This document shows positions 1 to 7,575 of a stretch of DNA of 64,000 nt, one piece after another. The notes below the pieces were generated by a model. That model was not told the DNA's origin and did not search any database. It was given only the letters and a program-made list of their open reading frames with translations. The translations under genes were made by a program, and so were the position numbers. The stretch covers positions 1-64,000 of the forward strand of contig NZ_JAJQTQ010000008.1 of NCBI RefSeq assembly GCF_029081005.1, read 5' to 3'. Position 1 is the stretch's first letter. Each line of letters opens with the position of its first letter. Origin of the DNA: Halomonas elongata (GTDB lineage Bacteria > Pseudomonadota > Gammaproteobacteria > Pseudomonadales > Halomonadaceae).

Positions 1-222
1 TTTCTTCCAGCTTCCAGCGGCGTTAGCCGCGCTCTTCCAGCTTATAGCTCCCGGCGAAGCCGAGACCGGGCGAAGCCTGGGTGGTTTTTCTTCCAGCTTC
101 CAGCGGCGTTAGCCGCGCTCTTCCAGCTTATAGCTCCCGGCGAAGCCGAGACCGGGCGAAGCCCGGGTGGTTTTTCTTCCAGCTTCCAGCGGCGTTAGCC
201 GCGCTCTTCCAGCTTCAAGCTC
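1..222. repeat. 86-bp tandem repeat, about 2.6 copies
   Basis: The same unit begins at 1, 87 and 173, giving an exact period of 86 bp. The third copy diverges after about 50 bp, close to the prfC stop codon. Each unit contains the short hairpin GCGGC-GTTA-GCCGC and the phrase CTTCCAGCTT twice. The array probably continues to the left of the window. No open frame across it looks like a protein. The function is unknown; it may be an intergenic repeat family of this genome. Confidence 0.85.
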
Positions 223-240
223 CAGGCGCGCAGCGCCTGG
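222..240 (-). terminator. hairpin abutting the prfC stop
   Basis: CCAGGCG, a five-base loop, then CGCCTGG form a perfect 7-bp stem that touches the prfC stop codon (241-243). Read on the minus strand it lies directly after the gene, but the bases beyond it are not a clean T run. It may therefore be a weak terminator or an mRNA 3'-end structure. Confidence 0.45.
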
Positions 241-1830
241 TCAGTGCTCCCTCGTATGATGGAACTGCACGTCCGGCCAGCGTTCCTGGGTCATCTGCAG
301 GTTGACCCGGGTCGGGGCGATGTAGGTGAGGTGGCCGCCGCCGTCGATGGCCAGGTTGGCGCTGACCTTGCGCTTGAAGTCTTCCAGCATCTTGGGATCG
401 TCGCACTGGATCCAGCGCGCGGTCTGCACGTTGACGCCCTCGTAGATGCAGTCGACCTTGTATTCCTGCTTGAGCCGGTGGGCGACCACGTCGAACTGCA
501 GCGTACCCACTGCCCCGAGGATCAGGTCGTTATTGTCCAGCGGCATGAACACCTGGGTCGCACCTTCCTCGGAGAGCTGCTGAAGCCCCTTCTGCAGGGC
601 CTTCATGCGTAGCGGGTCCGTCAGGCGTACGCGTTTGAACAGCTCCGGGGCGAAGTGAGGAATGCCGGTGAAGCGCATGTTCTCGCCCTGAGTGAAGGTA
701 TCGCCAATCTGGATGGTGCCGTGGTTGTGCAGGCCGATGATGTCGCCCGGCCAGGCCTCTTCCACATGGGCGCGATCCGAGGCCATGAAGGTCAGGGCGT
801 CGGCGATCTTCACGTCCTTGCCGATGCGCACGTGCCGCATCCTCATGTTCCTGTCGTACTTCCCGGAACAGACCCGCAGGAAGGCCACACGGTCACGATG
901 GTTGGGATCCATGTTGGCCTGGATCTTGAAGACGAAGCCGCTGAAACTGCCGTCCTCGGCCTCGACGGTCCGCAGGTCAGTCTCGCGGGGCTGCGGGGAC
1001 GGCGCATACTCGACGAAGCCATCCATCATCTCGCGCACGCCGAAGTTGCCCATGGCGGTACCGAAATACACCGGCGTCAGCTCGCCGCGCAGGTAGGCAT
1101 CGTGGTCGAAGGTATGGGAGGCACCGCGCACCAGCTCGACTTCCATGCGCAGTTCCTCGGCGGCATCCTCGCCGAGCACCTCGTCGACCTCGGGATTGTC
1201 GAGCCCCTCGATCCGCTTGTCCTCGGGAATGCGGTTGCCCTGTCCCTGGGTATAGAGGTGGATCACGTCATTGTAGAGGTGATAGACGCCCTTGAAGTGG
1301 CGCCCCATGCCGATCGGCCAGGTCATGGGCGCGCACTGGATCTTCAGCACCTCCTCGACCTCGTCCATCACCTCGATGGGATCGCGGATATCGCGGTCCA
1401 TCTTGTTGATGAAGGTCAGGATCGGCGTGGTGCGCAGCCGACACACTTCCATCAGCTTGATGGTGCGGTCCTCGACGCCCTTGGCACCGTCGATCACCAT
1501 CAGCGCCGAGTCCACTGCCGTCAGGGTACGATAGGTATCCTCGGAGAAATCCTCGTGCCCCGGCGTGTCGAGCAGGTTGACGATGCGCCCGCCATAGGGG
1601 AACTGCATCACCGAGGTGGTCACGGAAATACCGCGCTCCTGCTCCATCTTCATCCAGTCGGAGGTGGCGTGGCGATCATCCCGCTTGCTCTTCACCGAGC
1701 CCGCCATCTGGATGGCGTTGCCGAACAGCAGCATCTTCTCGGTGATGGTGGTCTTGCCCGCGTCGGGGTGCGAGATGATCGCAAAAGTGCGTCGAAGCCC
1801 GGTTTCATGGGCTTGCTTGGCGTCTGTCAT
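241..1830 (-). CDS. prfC: peptide chain release factor 3 (RF3)
   Basis: This 529-residue protein is a translational GTPase that recycles RF1 and RF2 from the ribosome after peptide release. The G-domain motifs are clear near the N-terminus: P-loop SHPDAGKTT (about residues 20-28), [12 protein letters not shown] (about 88-99) and NKMDRD (about 142-147). EF-Tu-like domain II and the RF3 C-terminal domain follow. The length equals that of other bacterial RF3 proteins (about 529 residues), so gene and start appear complete. It stands alone, with a repeat array downstream and a divergent lipoprotein gene upstream. Confidence 0.97.
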   Translation of the reverse strand: MTDAKQAHETGLRRTFAIISHPDAGKTTITEKMLLFGNAIQMAGSVKSKRDDRHATSDWMKMEQERGISVTTSVMQFPYGGRIVNLLDTPGHEDFSEDTYRTLTAVDSALMVIDGAKGVEDRTIKLMEVCRLRTTPILTFINKMDRDIRDPIEVMDEVEEVLKIQCAPMTWPIGMGRHFKGVYHLYNDVIHLYTQGQGNRIPEDKRIEGLDNPEVDEVLGEDAAEELRMEVELVRGASHTFDHDAYLRGELTPVYFGTAMGNFGVREMMDGFVEYAPSPQPRETDLRTVEAEDGSFSGFVFKIQANMDPNHRDRVAFLRVCSGKYDRNMRMRHVRIGKDVKIADALTFMASDRAHVEEAWPGDIIGLHNHGTIQIGDTFTQGENMRFTGIPHFAPELFKRVRLTDPLRMKALQKGLQQLSEEGATQVFMPLDNNDLILGAVGTLQFDVVAHRLKQEYKVDCIYEGVNVQTARWIQCDDPKMLEDFKRKVSANLAIDGGGHLTYIAPTRVNLQMTQERWPDVQFHHTREH

Positions 1831-2012
1831 TACAACGTGGCTCTACTTTGTACTAGCCCCTGTACTCCAATCCGAAAGCAGCCAGGCGAGTATGGATGAG
1901 GAATGCGCCAATTGTACCGGCAAGCCCGAAGCGGTGCTACGCTACGCCAGTGGAAATGGAATTCAGGTGGCGACACGCGGAGGTGTCCCATCCATTGAAC
2001 GGAGACAAGACG

Positions 2013-2510
2013 ATGGACCGACCAACCCGGAAGGGAATGATGCTCGCCGGCCTCCTGGCCCTGCTGTCAGGCTCGCTGGTCGCCTGCGCCCCCGGACCGA
2101 CGACGGAAGAGCGACAAGCAAACGCCATCGGCGACAAGGCCGATGAAACGGCAAGTGACCCCGTGGCGATCAGCGAGCGTTACTTCCAGAACCTCGAGAC
2201 GGGAGCGTTCGACCGGGCCTATGCCATGTGGGCATCGGACACCTCGACCCACGAAGGCGGAAGCGAACGCTTCGGGACGTCCATGCTCGTCTATCAGTCC
2301 TTCGACGGCGAGGCGACGGGAGCCGCCCGAATGGAAGGCGCGGCGGGCACCCGGTATGCCGAGGTGCCGATCCGGGTATCGGGCACCCGGCGCGGCGAGC
2401 CCTTCTCGCATGAAGGGACGATGACATTGAAGCGCTGCAATGATGTACCGGGCTGCAGCGCACAAGCCCTGCAGTGGCAAATAGAGTCGATCATTCTCGA
2501 ACAACGGTGA
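2013..2510 (+). CDS. predicted lipoprotein of unknown function
   Basis: This encodes 165 residues. I chose the ATG at 2013 because GGAGACAAG lies just upstream and translation begins with a lipoprotein signal: basic start, hydrophobic run LAGLLALLSG, then lipobox LVAC with the acylated Cys near residue 24. An in-frame start at 1896 would add an implausible 39-residue leader. The mature part is acidic, begins with a linker rich in Glu and Ala, and has two Cys (CNDVPGC) near the C-terminus that could form a disulfide. The fold resembles small NTF2-like periplasmic domains, but I do not recognise a specific family. Confidence 0.75.
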   Translation: MDRPTRKGMMLAGLLALLSGSLVACAPGPTTEERQANAIGDKADETASDPVAISERYFQNLETGAFDRAYAMWASDTSTHEGGSERFGTSMLVYQSFDGEATGAARMEGAAGTRYAEVPIRVSGTRRGEPFSHEGTMTLKRCNDVPGCSAQALQWQIESIILEQR

Positions 2511-2519
2511 GGACCCGTC

Positions 2520-2546
2520 GGCCTCGTCCGATGCGGGATCGAGGCC
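2520..2546. terminator. possible bidirectional hairpin
   Basis: GGCCTCG at 2520-2526 pairs with CGAGGCC at 2540-2546 between the convergent lipoprotein and glycosyltransferase genes. No T run follows, so terminator function is only suggested by position. Confidence 0.35.
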
Positions 2547-2577
2547 GGCAGTATCGAACCGCCAGCGAAGCGGCGAC

Positions 2578-3426
2578 TCAACGTTTCTCTGTGGCCTTGA
2601 CCGTTGCGTCGCCGTCCCGGTGCAGCACTCCGACGGCCTTCTGCTCTCGTGTCCACTTGCCCTCGGGCTTGTCGACGTACTGGAAGCGCTCGTTGGTGAA
2701 GCTGCCCTGCAGGCAGAGGAAACGATAGGACTCGCTCTCCACCATGGCGGCGTCAATCACTCGATTGAAGACTCCCGGCCCGGTCAGGTCGAAGACACCG
2801 CTCCCGCGGTTCTCGGCGATGTGGTCACCGATCGCCTCGGACACCGCCTGCAGCTCGGCCGTTCCCGGTCGACTGGCAATGAAGTAATTGCTCAACCCGC
2901 CCTTCCGGGAGCGCACGAACAACACCTCTCGCTCGGCCCCCAGAATGCGATGCAGCGGCCAGACCAGGTGCGCATCGATGTCCATGTAGACGCCCCCGCA
3001 AGCCTGCAGCACCAGCACCCGCCAGAAATCCGCCTGGGCGGCACCGATACGCAGTCGCGAATAGCGCCGATGGACCTCGGCCGGATAGTTCGCCGCGATG
3101 AAGTCGGAACGACCTCGGGTCGAGACGAAACGATATTCGAAGGTCGGCGCCATCAGGCGGTTGCAGAGGTAGTTCAGGTAGACGGGCAGCGTCACCCGGT
3201 CGGTAAAGTTGGTCTGCCACAGAGTTCTCGGTACGGCGCAGGGCCGGCGTGGCCGGATCAGCGGCGCGGCATGCGCCGGTAGCGTGAAACGCTTGTCGGG
3301 CAACAGCCAGTGGAAGGGATAGCTCATCAGCTTGAAGACATTGCCCATCAGCTTGAGCAGGCGGCCGACGATGAATCTCGAGAATGATGAGAGGGTCAAG
3401 GGTGAAGACGTCACATGCCTTGTCAT
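2578..3426 (-). CDS. GT32-type glycosyltransferase (capsular polysaccharide synthesis family)
   Basis: This encodes 282 residues. The core carries the GT32/OCH1-like signature: VPRTLWQTN (about 65-73), then a long helix region and GGVYMDIDAHL, with the DxD metal and nucleotide-sugar motif at D149 and D151. Such enzymes transfer a sugar from an NDP-sugar to a surface glycan or glycolipid at the inner face of the membrane. The N-terminal 40 residues contain basic and hydrophobic stretches that may contact the membrane. GGAG sits about 10 bases before the ATG. Nothing adjacent shows its acceptor; other polysaccharide genes lie at 10-24 kb and 53-64 kb. Confidence 0.8.
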   Translation of the reverse strand: MTRHVTSSPLTLSSFSRFIVGRLLKLMGNVFKLMSYPFHWLLPDKRFTLPAHAAPLIRPRRPCAVPRTLWQTNFTDRVTLPVYLNYLCNRLMAPTFEYRFVSTRGRSDFIAANYPAEVHRRYSRLRIGAAQADFWRVLVLQACGGVYMDIDAHLVWPLHRILGAEREVLFVRSRKGGLSNYFIASRPGTAELQAVSEAIGDHIAENRGSGVFDLTGPGVFNRVIDAAMVESESYRFLCLQGSFTNERFQYVDKPEGKWTREQKAVGVLHRDGDATVKATEKR

Positions 3427-3512
3427 GTCGTCGACTCCGTGGTGGTAACCGTCATCTCCGTTCTACCGGTATTTCGCGTCACTCGCATGACAGCGTGTTC
3501 CGGCGCTCACCC

Positions 3513-3629
3513 TCACAGCCCCGGAATGCCGATCGGCCCCGGCATATCCGGAATGGGCGAGCAGCCGCTCAACGCCTGGGCCATCATGATAAAGGCCAAC
3601 AGATACCACCAGGTGCGCGGTCCGGACAT
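3513..3629 (-). CDS. 38-residue lipoprotein, small and previously easy to miss
   Basis: Reading the minus strand from the ATG at 3629 gives a complete 38-residue product. It has a short hydrophobic segment (WWYLLAFIMMAQAL), the lipobox LSGC (Cys at residue 23) and a 15-residue tail rich in Pro, Gly and Ile (SPIPDMPGPIGIPGL). A strong Shine-Dalgarno, GGGAGGT, lies seven bases upstream. The mature peptide would be only 16 residues, in the range of small outer-membrane lipoproteins such as entericidins, but the sequence is not entericidin-like. It lies between hmuV and the GT32 gene on the same strand. Function unknown. Confidence 0.7.
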   Translation of the reverse strand: MSGPRTWWYLLAFIMMAQALSGCSPIPDMPGPIGIPGL

Positions 3630-3814
3630 GACGATGACCTCCCTTGAATGATCATGCGTGAAGATGTCGGCTCGTCGCCACGAGCCCGCCGATGGCCAGG
3701 CAGTATGCCAGTTTCAGCAAGCCGGCAACATGACCGCCCCGGCATGCGCGCTTCGAGCGCCGGCATGGGTGGGCGCGACGACGCTCATCGGCCCGATACC
3801 TGGACGACGCCTGC

Positions 3815-4576
3815 TCAGGGTTTCAGGGCCAGCCAGGGAGCCGCTCCGTCACGTTCTAGCGCCTGCAGCTCGGCACGGTAGGTCAACGCCAGACGTTCGG
3901 TCTCGAGCACCTGGCCCGGCGTGCCATGCGCCACCCGCTTGCCGGCTGCCATCAACCAGACCCGATCGGCATAGGTCGCCGCCAGGTTGAGGTCATGCAG
4001 CACGCCGACCACCGCCATGTGACGCTCCACAGCCAGCCGCCGCAACAGGCGCATCATGCGCTGCTGCTGGCCGATGTCCAGGGCACTGGTCGGTTCATCC
4101 AGCAACAGCAGGCCGCCATCTCGAGCCTTGTCGTCTCGAGGCGCCGCCGCCAGCTGGCACAGGGCCCGAGCCACCATGACCCGCTGGCGTTCGCCACCGG
4201 ACAGGCTCAGGACACTCCGCTCGGCGAGATGGGTCAGCTCCAGTTGCCCCATGATATCGGCGACCGCCGGGTCGCCCGGGTCACCTCCCAGTACCACCAG
4301 GTCGCGTACTCGCCAATCGAACCCCGTCGGCTCGAACTGGGCGACCAGCGCTCGACGTCCCGCCAGCCCCGCCGGTGTCCAGGTATCCAGGGACCAGCCA
4401 TCCAGGGTGACCGGTCCCAGTTGCGAGTGGCGAAAGCCCGACAGCATCGTCAGCAGCGTCGTCTTGCCGGCCCCATTGGGACCGACGATGGCCAGCACCT
4501 CGCCTGGCCTCACCTCATCGTGCAGCGGCGACAGGCTGGGCGTGTCGATCAGGCCGGCGTGATGCAGGCTCAGCAT
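3815..4576 (-). CDS. hmuV: haem ABC transporter ATP-binding protein
   Basis: This encodes 253 residues, the cytoplasmic ATPase that powers haem import through HmuU. Visible motifs are Walker A GPNGAGKTT, ABC signature LSGGERQRV, Walker B LLLLDEPT and switch histidine VLHDLN. The start at 4576 gives MLSLHHAGL, the usual length for HmuV, and overlaps the end of hmuU by seven bases, as expected for translational coupling. A longer in-frame opening towards 5029 lies inside hmuU and is rejected. It is the last gene of the haem operon. Confidence 0.95.
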   Translation of the reverse strand: MLSLHHAGLIDTPSLSPLHDEVRPGEVLAIVGPNGAGKTTLLTMLSGFRHSQLGPVTLDGWSLDTWTPAGLAGRRALVAQFEPTGFDWRVRDLVVLGGDPGDPAVADIMGQLELTHLAERSVLSLSGGERQRVMVARALCQLAAAPRDDKARDGGLLLLDEPTSALDIGQQQRMMRLLRRLAVERHMAVVGVLHDLNLAATYADRVWLMAAGKRVAHGTPGQVLETERLALTYRAELQALERDGAAPWLALKP

Positions 4577-5613
4577 CCATGCCTCCCGCGCAGCAGCAGA
4601 TAAAGGAAATAGGGACCGCCCAGCAGGCTCGTCAGCAGCCCCACCGGCATTTCCGCGGGCATCGCCAACACCCGGGCCAGGCCATCGGCCACCACCAGCA
4701 GCAAGGCACCGCCCAGCATGGAGGCCGGCAGCAGCAGGCGATGCCCCGGCCCCAGCCACAATCGCAGGCAGTGCGGCACCAGCAGGCCGAGAAACCCGAT
4801 GATCCCGCTCACCGCCACGCAGACCCCGACGCCCAGGGAGGTGGCCGCCACCACGCGACGCGTCAGGCGCCGCCCATCCAGGCCCGCGGCATGGGCCGTC
4901 ACCTCGCCGAGCTGCAACAGGTCGAGGTCGCGCGCCCGACGCAGCAGCACGACCAGCGCCGGCGGTACCAGCACCAGCGTCACCAGGGTCGCGCCCCATA
5001 GCGAATGGGCCAGGCTGCCCATGCCCCACAGGCTGAGCTGCCGAAGCTGTTCATCGCTGGCCAGGAAGGCCAGCAGGCCGCCCCCGGCACCGGCCAGGGT
5101 ATTGATGGCCAGCCCCGCCAGCAGCAGGGTGAGCACGGCACCGCCACCCGCTCGCCGACGTGCCAGCCCGAAGACCAGCAGACACACCCCTAGCGCCCCC
5201 AGGAAACCGGCCACGAACTGACCATAGAGGCCGAAGGCGTCACTGCCGGGGAACAGCACCACCCAGACCGCCACGCACAGCCCGGCGCCACTGGCCAGGC
5301 CCAGCAGGGTCGGATCGGCCAGCGGGTTGCGGAACAGCCCCTGCATGGCCGCCCCACTGCCCGCCAGCATTGCTCCGACCAATACCCCCAGCAACAAGCG
5401 CGGCAGGCGGAGCTGCCACCAGACCCGGCCATCCATCGCCGTTACCTCGCCCGCCACGAGTTCGACCGGCGAGATCCCGAGGGAACCGGAAGACGCCGCC
5501 CAGCCAAGGGCCAGCAGCAAGGCCAGCGACAGGCCACCCAGTACACCGAGGCGCCGCGAGAGGCGCCGGCGCGGCAACTCACCTCGCCCGGCGTGCGACA
5601 GCGTCATGTCCAT
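4570..5613 (-). CDS. hmuU: haem ABC transporter permease (FecCD family)
   Basis: This encodes 347 residues with about ten hydrophobic helices typical of FecCD/BtuC permeases. Family landmarks include LRLPRLLLGVLVGAMLAGSG followed by MQGLFRNPLADPTLLG, and a C-terminal GLLVPHCLRLWLGPGHR stretch (the coupling-helix region). It forms the inner-membrane channel that moves haem from HmuT to the cytosol. Its start overlaps the end of hmuT; a second ATG at 5607 is two codons in and would give a shorter overlap. It overlaps hmuV downstream. Confidence 0.95.
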   Translation of the reverse strand: MDMTLSHAGRGELPRRRLSRRLGVLGGLSLALLLALGWAASSGSLGISPVELVAGEVTAMDGRVWWQLRLPRLLLGVLVGAMLAGSGAAMQGLFRNPLADPTLLGLASGAGLCVAVWVVLFPGSDAFGLYGQFVAGFLGALGVCLLVFGLARRRAGGGAVLTLLLAGLAINTLAGAGGGLLAFLASDEQLRQLSLWGMGSLAHSLWGATLVTLVLVPPALVVLLRRARDLDLLQLGEVTAHAAGLDGRRLTRRVVAATSLGVGVCVAVSGIIGFLGLLVPHCLRLWLGPGHRLLLPASMLGGALLLVVADGLARVLAMPAEMPVGLLTSLLGGPYFLYLLLRGRHGC

Positions 5614-6503
5614 GGCGGCGTCTCCCGCTCGACCAGGGCGGTATCATCCCCCGCCAGCAAGGCGTCTAGGCGTTCGCGCAGTGCCAGCAACAGGGAGGGT
5701 GTGCGCGGCCCGAACCCGAGCAGCCCCTGGTCGTCGACCACCAGCAATCGCTTGTCGCGACCGGCCGGCGTCATGTCGAGCCCCGGCATCGCCCAGAGCG
5801 CCGCCTCACCGCCCAGGGCCGCCAACCCGCGACGCGATATCAGCACCAGCTCGGGGGACTGGCGCGCCAGCGCCTCGGCGCCCACCGGCTTGTAGCCCTC
5901 CATATCGGCGAAGGCGTTGTCGAGCCCCACCGTCTCCAGCATTTCCTGCGCCGCCGTGTCTCGGCCGGCCACCATGGGCGTCATGCCGCCATGACTGAGG
6001 ATGAACATGGCCCGGGTCGTCGGCAGTTCGGGCAGCGCCGCCAGGGCCTCGAGCTCGTCGCGCAGTTCGTCGACCCGCTCGCGACCCCGCGCCTCGAGGC
6101 CCAGCGCCCCGGCAACGGCTTGGACCTTGTCGGGAATCGACGCCAGCCGGTCGGGGCTTATGATCACCTCGACCGCCACCCCGGCGGCCTCGAGCTGTTC
6201 GAGGGTCTCCGCCGGCCCGGCATCATCGCTGGCCAGGATTCGATCCGGATGCAGCGACAGCACGCTCTCCGCCGAGAGACGCCGTAGATAGCCCACCGAG
6301 GGCAAGGTCGCCACCGCATCGGGATAAAGGCTGGTGTCGTCCCGCCCGACCAGTCGATCGGCCGCCCCGAGCGCCGCCACGGTCTCGGCAATATCACCGC
6401 CCAGCACCACCCAGCGATCATCGTCGGCCAACACCGGCATCGCCGTGCACAGCAAGGTGCCGAACAGGCCGACGAGGCCGGCTCGCCATCCCTTCGCCAT
6501 CAT
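5604..6503 (-). CDS. hmuT: periplasmic haem-binding protein
   Basis: This encodes 299 residues. The start is one of two adjacent ATGs (6503 and 6500) that overlap the hmuS stop, with GGGAGG upstream. A Sec signal follows (MMAKGWRAGLVGLFGTLLC, cleavage near PVLA-DDD). The mature part is a class III (BtuF-like) solute-binding protein: RWVVLGGDIAETVAALG, RLVGRDDTSLYP and LPSVGYLRRLSAESVLSL are typical of HmuT. The protein receives haem from the outer-membrane receptor and delivers it to HmuUV. Confidence 0.93.
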   Translation of the reverse strand: MMAKGWRAGLVGLFGTLLCTAMPVLADDDRWVVLGGDIAETVAALGAADRLVGRDDTSLYPDAVATLPSVGYLRRLSAESVLSLHPDRILASDDAGPAETLEQLEAAGVAVEVIISPDRLASIPDKVQAVAGALGLEARGRERVDELRDELEALAALPELPTTRAMFILSHGGMTPMVAGRDTAAQEMLETVGLDNAFADMEGYKPVGAEALARQSPELVLISRRGLAALGGEAALWAMPGLDMTPAGRDKRLLVVDDQGLLGFGPRTPSLLLALRERLDALLAGDDTALVERETPPWT

Positions 6504-7558
6504 GCTACCGCCTCCCAGCGTGGAAAGGCCTCCAGCAGTTGTCGCCAGTCGGTGCGTTCCGCCTGCCCCTCGCGACGTTCGGCATACAGCTGCAGGATCA
6601 GCCGGCCCTGCTCGTCGAAGGCCTCGAGGCTGGTCACGCCTCCGTCGGCATTGGGCTTGTGCACCCGCCACACGCGCGAGATGGCCGCCTCGTCCAGGTG
6701 CAGCGCAAAGCCCGGGTCGGACAGCGTCAGTTGCCCATCACCCCCTTCGGGCCACGGCAGGGTACCGGTACGAATCTGCACGCAGCCCGGGCTCGAGACG
6801 AAGCACATCAGCGGCATATGCTGTTCGCTGGCCCGCTGCAACACGCTCTCCACCGCCCTCGGCGCCAGCGCCTCGGTGAAGCGCCCCTCCATCAGGGCAT
6901 TGGCCTCGTGCCGCTCCAGGCCATGGCGGCGCAACAAGGCGAAGAACTGATGCACGTCGCGCATGGCTCGCCATTCCTCGGCCACCCCCTCGACATCGGA
7001 CAGCCCCCTGGCCGGTCGCGGCATCTCCTGGGTGAAGGCCGGCTCATCCTCGGTGGCAACCTCGAACAGGCTCGTCCAGCCATCGCCCAGCGCCGTGTCC
7101 AGGGCTCGGCAACTGTGCAGCGCACGACCATGCTGGTCGAAGACCTGCACTCGCCAGTCGATCGAGCCGCAACGCGGGCGCTCCCGCACCAGGCAGGCCC
7201 AGTGCCAGTGGGAAAACAGCAGCCGTAGATCCAGCCCGCCCGGGGCCAGCAGCAAGCCGGCGGCATCGCCCCCGGCCAGGCGGGGATAACGCCCCCGCTG
7301 GAGCAGCGTCGCCGCCGACGACTGCGTCCTCGCCTCGACCTGGCCCAGCGCCTCGAAACGCCTCGCCAACTCGCGGGGCGCCAGTGACAGCGTCCAGGTA
7401 TCACGACCGATGCGGGCCGCCTGCAATTCACCCTCACTGATATCGAGGCGCTGGGCGATGTGCTCGGCAGACTGGCTCGGCGACGTCTCGCGCATCGCAT
7501 CGAAAGCATCGAGGATCGCGCGGCGGCGCGCCGTGCTGGAGATTCGAGAAATACTCAT
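6500..7558 (-). CDS. hmuS: HemS/HmuS-family haem-binding or haem-degrading protein
   Basis: This encodes 352 residues from the ATG at 7558 (MSISRISST). An in-frame GTG-type start at 7582 would overlap hmuR and has no ribosome site. Length and the two-repeat layout match HemS/ChuS/HmuS proteins: repeat one covers roughly residues 20-180, repeat two 190-352, with the RDVHQFFALLRRHGL helix between them. Family members bind haem in the cytosol and either hand it on or open the porphyrin ring to free iron. It sits between receptor and HmuT genes, as in Yersinia and Pseudomonas haem operons. Confidence 0.9.
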   Translation of the reverse strand: MSISRISSTARRRAILDAFDAMRETSPSQSAEHIAQRLDISEGELQAARIGRDTWTLSLAPRELARRFEALGQVEARTQSSAATLLQRGRYPRLAGGDAAGLLLAPGGLDLRLLFSHWHWACLVRERPRCGSIDWRVQVFDQHGRALHSCRALDTALGDGWTSLFEVATEDEPAFTQEMPRPARGLSDVEGVAEEWRAMRDVHQFFALLRRHGLERHEANALMEGRFTEALAPRAVESVLQRASEQHMPLMCFVSSPGCVQIRTGTLPWPEGGDGQLTLSDPGFALHLDEAAISRVWRVHKPNADGGVTSLEAFDEQGRLILQLYAERREGQAERTDWRQLLEAFPRWEAVA

Positions 7559-7575
7559 GATCGTCAATATCCCTT

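Noticed and set aside
3630..3814. Further small gene between hmuV and the 38-residue lipoprotein
   Set aside because: Several short frames exist on the minus strand, one with a hydrophobic stretch, but none has both a start codon and a ribosome site.
3815..5029. HmuV with a 150-residue N-terminal extension
   Set aside because: The extension lies inside hmuU in another frame and has no ABC features; the ATG at 4576 gives the family length.
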